Shown here: piece after piece, positions 7,001 to 8,066 of the stretch
Position numbering within the stretch: position 1 is the first letter of the stretch
Layout: each line of letters begins with the position of its first letter
Source of the DNA: Candidatus Anaerobutyricum stercoripullorum
GTDB lineage: Bacteria > Bacillota > Clostridia > Lachnospirales > Lachnospiraceae
DNA length: 8,066 nucleotides
Assembly: GCA_019114885.1 (NCBI GenBank)
Contig: DXEQ01000066.1
Span: 1 to 8,066, forward strand
Reading direction: 5' to 3'
The notes under the pieces: model-generated
Databases searched by the model: none
Told to the model about the DNA's origin: nothing
What the model saw: the letters and a program-made list of their open reading frames with translations, nothing else
Translations under genes and position numbers: made by a program

Positions 7001-8066
7001 CCCGGTTCCTCTTCTTCCAGTACATTTACCGCACCGAAGGTGACCTTGTTGCCAACCCATTGCATCTGCGCCTTCACAATAGTCGGATCTGCAGCATCGT
7101 CTTTAACAGTATAGGCAAATGTGTTTCTGTCACCGCTGACGCCTTCTGTCATCTCGACGCCATTGACCGTCCACTTGCCTACGCGGTAGCCCTCATCCGG
7201 CGTTGCGGTAAATGTGATCACGGAATCGCGGTAAACACCTTTCAGTGTCGCAGTTTCCAAATCACTACCTGCGTCTCCTGTGCCGCTGCCCGTACCAACT
7301 GCCGTACCTGTCACTACATAGTCTTCATCGCCGAACCGGTCAGCTGCCGCCGTCATCGTACCATGGGTTCCATCGCTCAGATCATGGAGGCTGTAAGTCA
7401 CATCCACGCATGGCTCGATGGTTTTAAATCTTATGGTCACATCGACGTCGCCCGTAAAGCCTTCTGCTCCCGGACTTACGATCAGCTTGCTGTCCGCGCT
7501 GTTGTCCATCCGTTCGATTCGGTATGAAGCACTTTCATTTCCTGTGGTTCCATCTGTGCCGGATTCGTCGCCGGATGCTTCATTGACAGTCATATTATCT
7601 ATCGTTACATTAACAGTATCAATCTCATATCCCACCTTCGGGGAAATCTGGAATTCAAGAGTGTCATAATAGTATTTGTCCACAGTTGCTTCAGATTTAA
7701 TTCCCTGCAGGCTCGTAATCTCGCCATTTTCAATAGTTTCCGGATCAATTCCATAAATTACCTTAAACGGTTGCATGGTCGTCGCCATCACCTGTACCTT
7801 CAGATTGCTCTGTACGTTATATACGGTATAAGTATCCTGGCTGCCGGCTACGACTTCGTATTCCTGATCACCCTCATCGTACATCGTTCCGTCACCGTCG
7901 CTGATTCTCCACTCACGGACAATCATATTTTCCGGAAGGTTCGCGGTAAAGGTCACAGCGGAGCCTTTGACTGCCGTACCTGCGGCCTCATTTGTCTCAT
8001 CGGCGATAAATCCGTCTCCGGTTACCTCGATACTACCGCCGGCAAGCTGCTCTCCTTCTTCACTTA
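4099..8066 (-). CDS. Giant secreted or surface protein with InlB B-type repeats, FN3-like and Big_2-like domains (N-terminus missing)
   Basis: The frame is open from the right edge to the TAA at 4101-4099 and gives 1321 residues; the start and any signal peptide lie outside the window. Roughly residues 1-1046 hold about ten divergent repeats built on the pattern TFTA-P-EGY-V-GW followed by a closing TV-A-F strand, typical of divergent InlB B-type domains. Next comes a cysteine region (about 1048-1130) with CCKDC and CSRC motifs joined by AIPAQGH. An FN3-like domain follows (about 1131-1230, with ISWKRVKGADGY and TWYKYQIRAF). The last part is a Big_2-like domain (about 1234-1321, with DKTIATVNKKGVIRAKSRGK). 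Such proteins of Clostridia are exported and act in adhesion or as scaffolds. No LPXTG motif or C-terminal membrane segment is visible; anchoring may depend on the missing N-terminus, or the protein may be released. The gene is convergent to the kinase operon and ends at the shared terminator. Confidence 0.88.
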   Translation of the reverse strand, partial: SEEGEQLAGGSIEVTGDGFIADETNEAAGTAVKGSAVTFTANLPENMIVREWRISDGDGTMYDEGDQEYEVVAGSQDTYTVYNVQSNLKVQVMATTMQPFKVIYGIDPETIENGEITSLQGIKSEATVDKYYYDTLEFQISPKVGYEIDTVNVTIDNMTVNEASGDESGTDGTTGNESASYRIERMDNSADSKLIVSPGAEGFTGDVDVTIRFKTIEPCVDVTYSLHDLSDGTHGTMTAAADRFGDEDYVVTGTAVGTGSGTGDAGSDLETATLKGVYRDSVITFTATPDEGYRVGKWTVNGVEMTEGVSGDRNTFAYTVKDDAADPTIVKAQMQWVGNKVTFGAVNVLEEEEPGGVVTAVHNGTGDVFHSGTTLGTDAEITFTAEAADGYEVVGWRMNGSDVTDGVSADRATYTVTIPADGFTEVQAVFDRIPYTVSWSAEGGIVTAENTTDQVDVTSGDQVRGGRELTFIVKANDGMKFAGWTVTGATVPEEQLSETPLTLTVDGDVSLTANFEVKGSYTLNFGSISADGKMGMLTAKVGDDVLTSGEKIPSNSRVTFTAAPAEGYLVEGWYSSADTFTDETRIKGTKYEQNEYVLDGLNDVTNVYVKFEEIPSYDITVSKEGEGSGSLQVLVNGKAVQPEDSGEGAVTADGSGTEGSGVYKVTRHSTVTVKATPENEYSYLKSWNGKDANSTTFTIDDVKENQEITATFAPAVLVDVRFDVPDAYEDTCDPSVRVGSGNDYDAYDSINAIGTEGQILPGKNVLFKVEPPENMMIDAWTIEYDDANVETVTGRELGLDNSLLVEKVDKSMTVSVTFREIVAYGVPEEKGYDIDTDGTNDYTITKQKVTPDVLPDTPEYENTVRANGDVSFLVTPADGKWITDIRLAPESDEDEKQESVIIKEELKAKTLSGAKSGEDENILSYKKNADGSCLVTIQNVTSDLKLIVDTVNYYTVTMESPQHGKLTARDAAGNVIQNGDNVAEGTAITFTAAPEKHYRFDAWGKDAAAYADQSKEIGSVPAGENRGRSVELTMTVEGELTVSAGFAMTDHINTEIRGAKAATCTADGYTGDTCCKDCDIVLKKGAAIPAQGHLYTSTVTTEPTTRKAGVRTYTCSRCGHSYTEGVEALPKPVMARPIKAGRTKNRISWKRVKGADGYIIMADACNTRSKKAELAVKKVKTILPAGKTSWTHKKLKPATWYKYQIRAFKLVDGKRVVISETPVIHAITSGSSRYANPVKVKVQKAKISVKTGKKKKIKASVILPPNRICQQHTDEIRYVIEDKTIATVNKKGVIRAKSRGKTAVWAVAQNGASKKIMVTVK
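4921..8066 (-). repeat. Tandem array of about ten divergent protein repeats
   Basis: Within the giant protein, units of about 80-120 residues recur. Each has a strand pattern ending in a TFTA-like core, an aromatic/GW step and a final strand such as VQAVF, LTANF, VYVKF, ITATF or VSVTF. Core examples are ITFTATPDEGYRVGKW, ITFTAEAADGYEVVGW, VTFTAAPAEGYLVEGW and ITFTAAPEKHYRFDAW. Units 8 and 9 (about 5960-5215) depart most from the pattern and lack the GW step. The repeats differ strongly at protein level, so recent duplication is unlikely. Confidence 0.7.

Noticed and set aside
1..8066. CRISPR array, tRNA, rRNA, insertion sequence or phage attachment site
   Set aside because: No regularly spaced direct repeats, tRNA-like or rRNA-like sequence, transposase frame or flanking terminal repeats were seen.

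Overview
The window looks like chromosomal DNA of a Gram-positive gut Clostridium-type bacterium (Lachnospiraceae-like). The evidence is AGGAGG-type ribosome sites, a cobalamin riboswitch, AT-rich spacers between moderately GC-rich genes, an AgrC-type GHKL sensor kinase beside a DUF4097 protein, and a giant surface protein of divergent InlB-type repeats with FN3-like and Big_2-like C-terminal domains. This taxonomic reading is an inference from gene content; no marker gene is present.

Left part (1-395, minus strand): the first 131 residues of an M14-type zinc hydrolase of the succinylglutamate desuccinylase/aspartoacylase kind, cut by the window edge. Its long upstream region (396-983) reads on the same strand as a vegetative-type promoter (983-955), a well-preserved cobalamin riboswitch (about 942-748) and about 350 nt of further leader. 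That leader holds overlapping inverted repeats that can pair in two exclusive ways, and a hairpin just before the ribosome site. Cobalamin status may therefore control the hydrolase, or a separate leader RNA.

Middle part (about 1079-4035, plus strand): a candidate promoter with a palindrome over its -35 box, a leader hairpin, a 272-residue DUF4097 beta-strand protein and, 12 nt later, a 556-residue membrane sensor histidine kinase with an AgrC-like catalytic core. The two probably form an operon. No response regulator is present beside them. A strong hairpin at 3990-4031 with T tracts on both sides ends this unit and the convergent one. About 190 nt between the kinase and the terminator carry a minus-strand stretch that reads like a protein fragment without a start.

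Right part (4099-8066, minus strand): at least 1321 residues of a giant secreted or surface protein, truncated at its N-terminus by the window edge. It has about ten divergent InlB B-type repeats, a cysteine-motif region, an FN3-like domain and a Big_2-like domain. No sortase signal is visible at the C-terminus.

The most unusual item is the cobalamin riboswitch and its long structured leader in front of a hydrolase with no obvious connection to vitamin B12.
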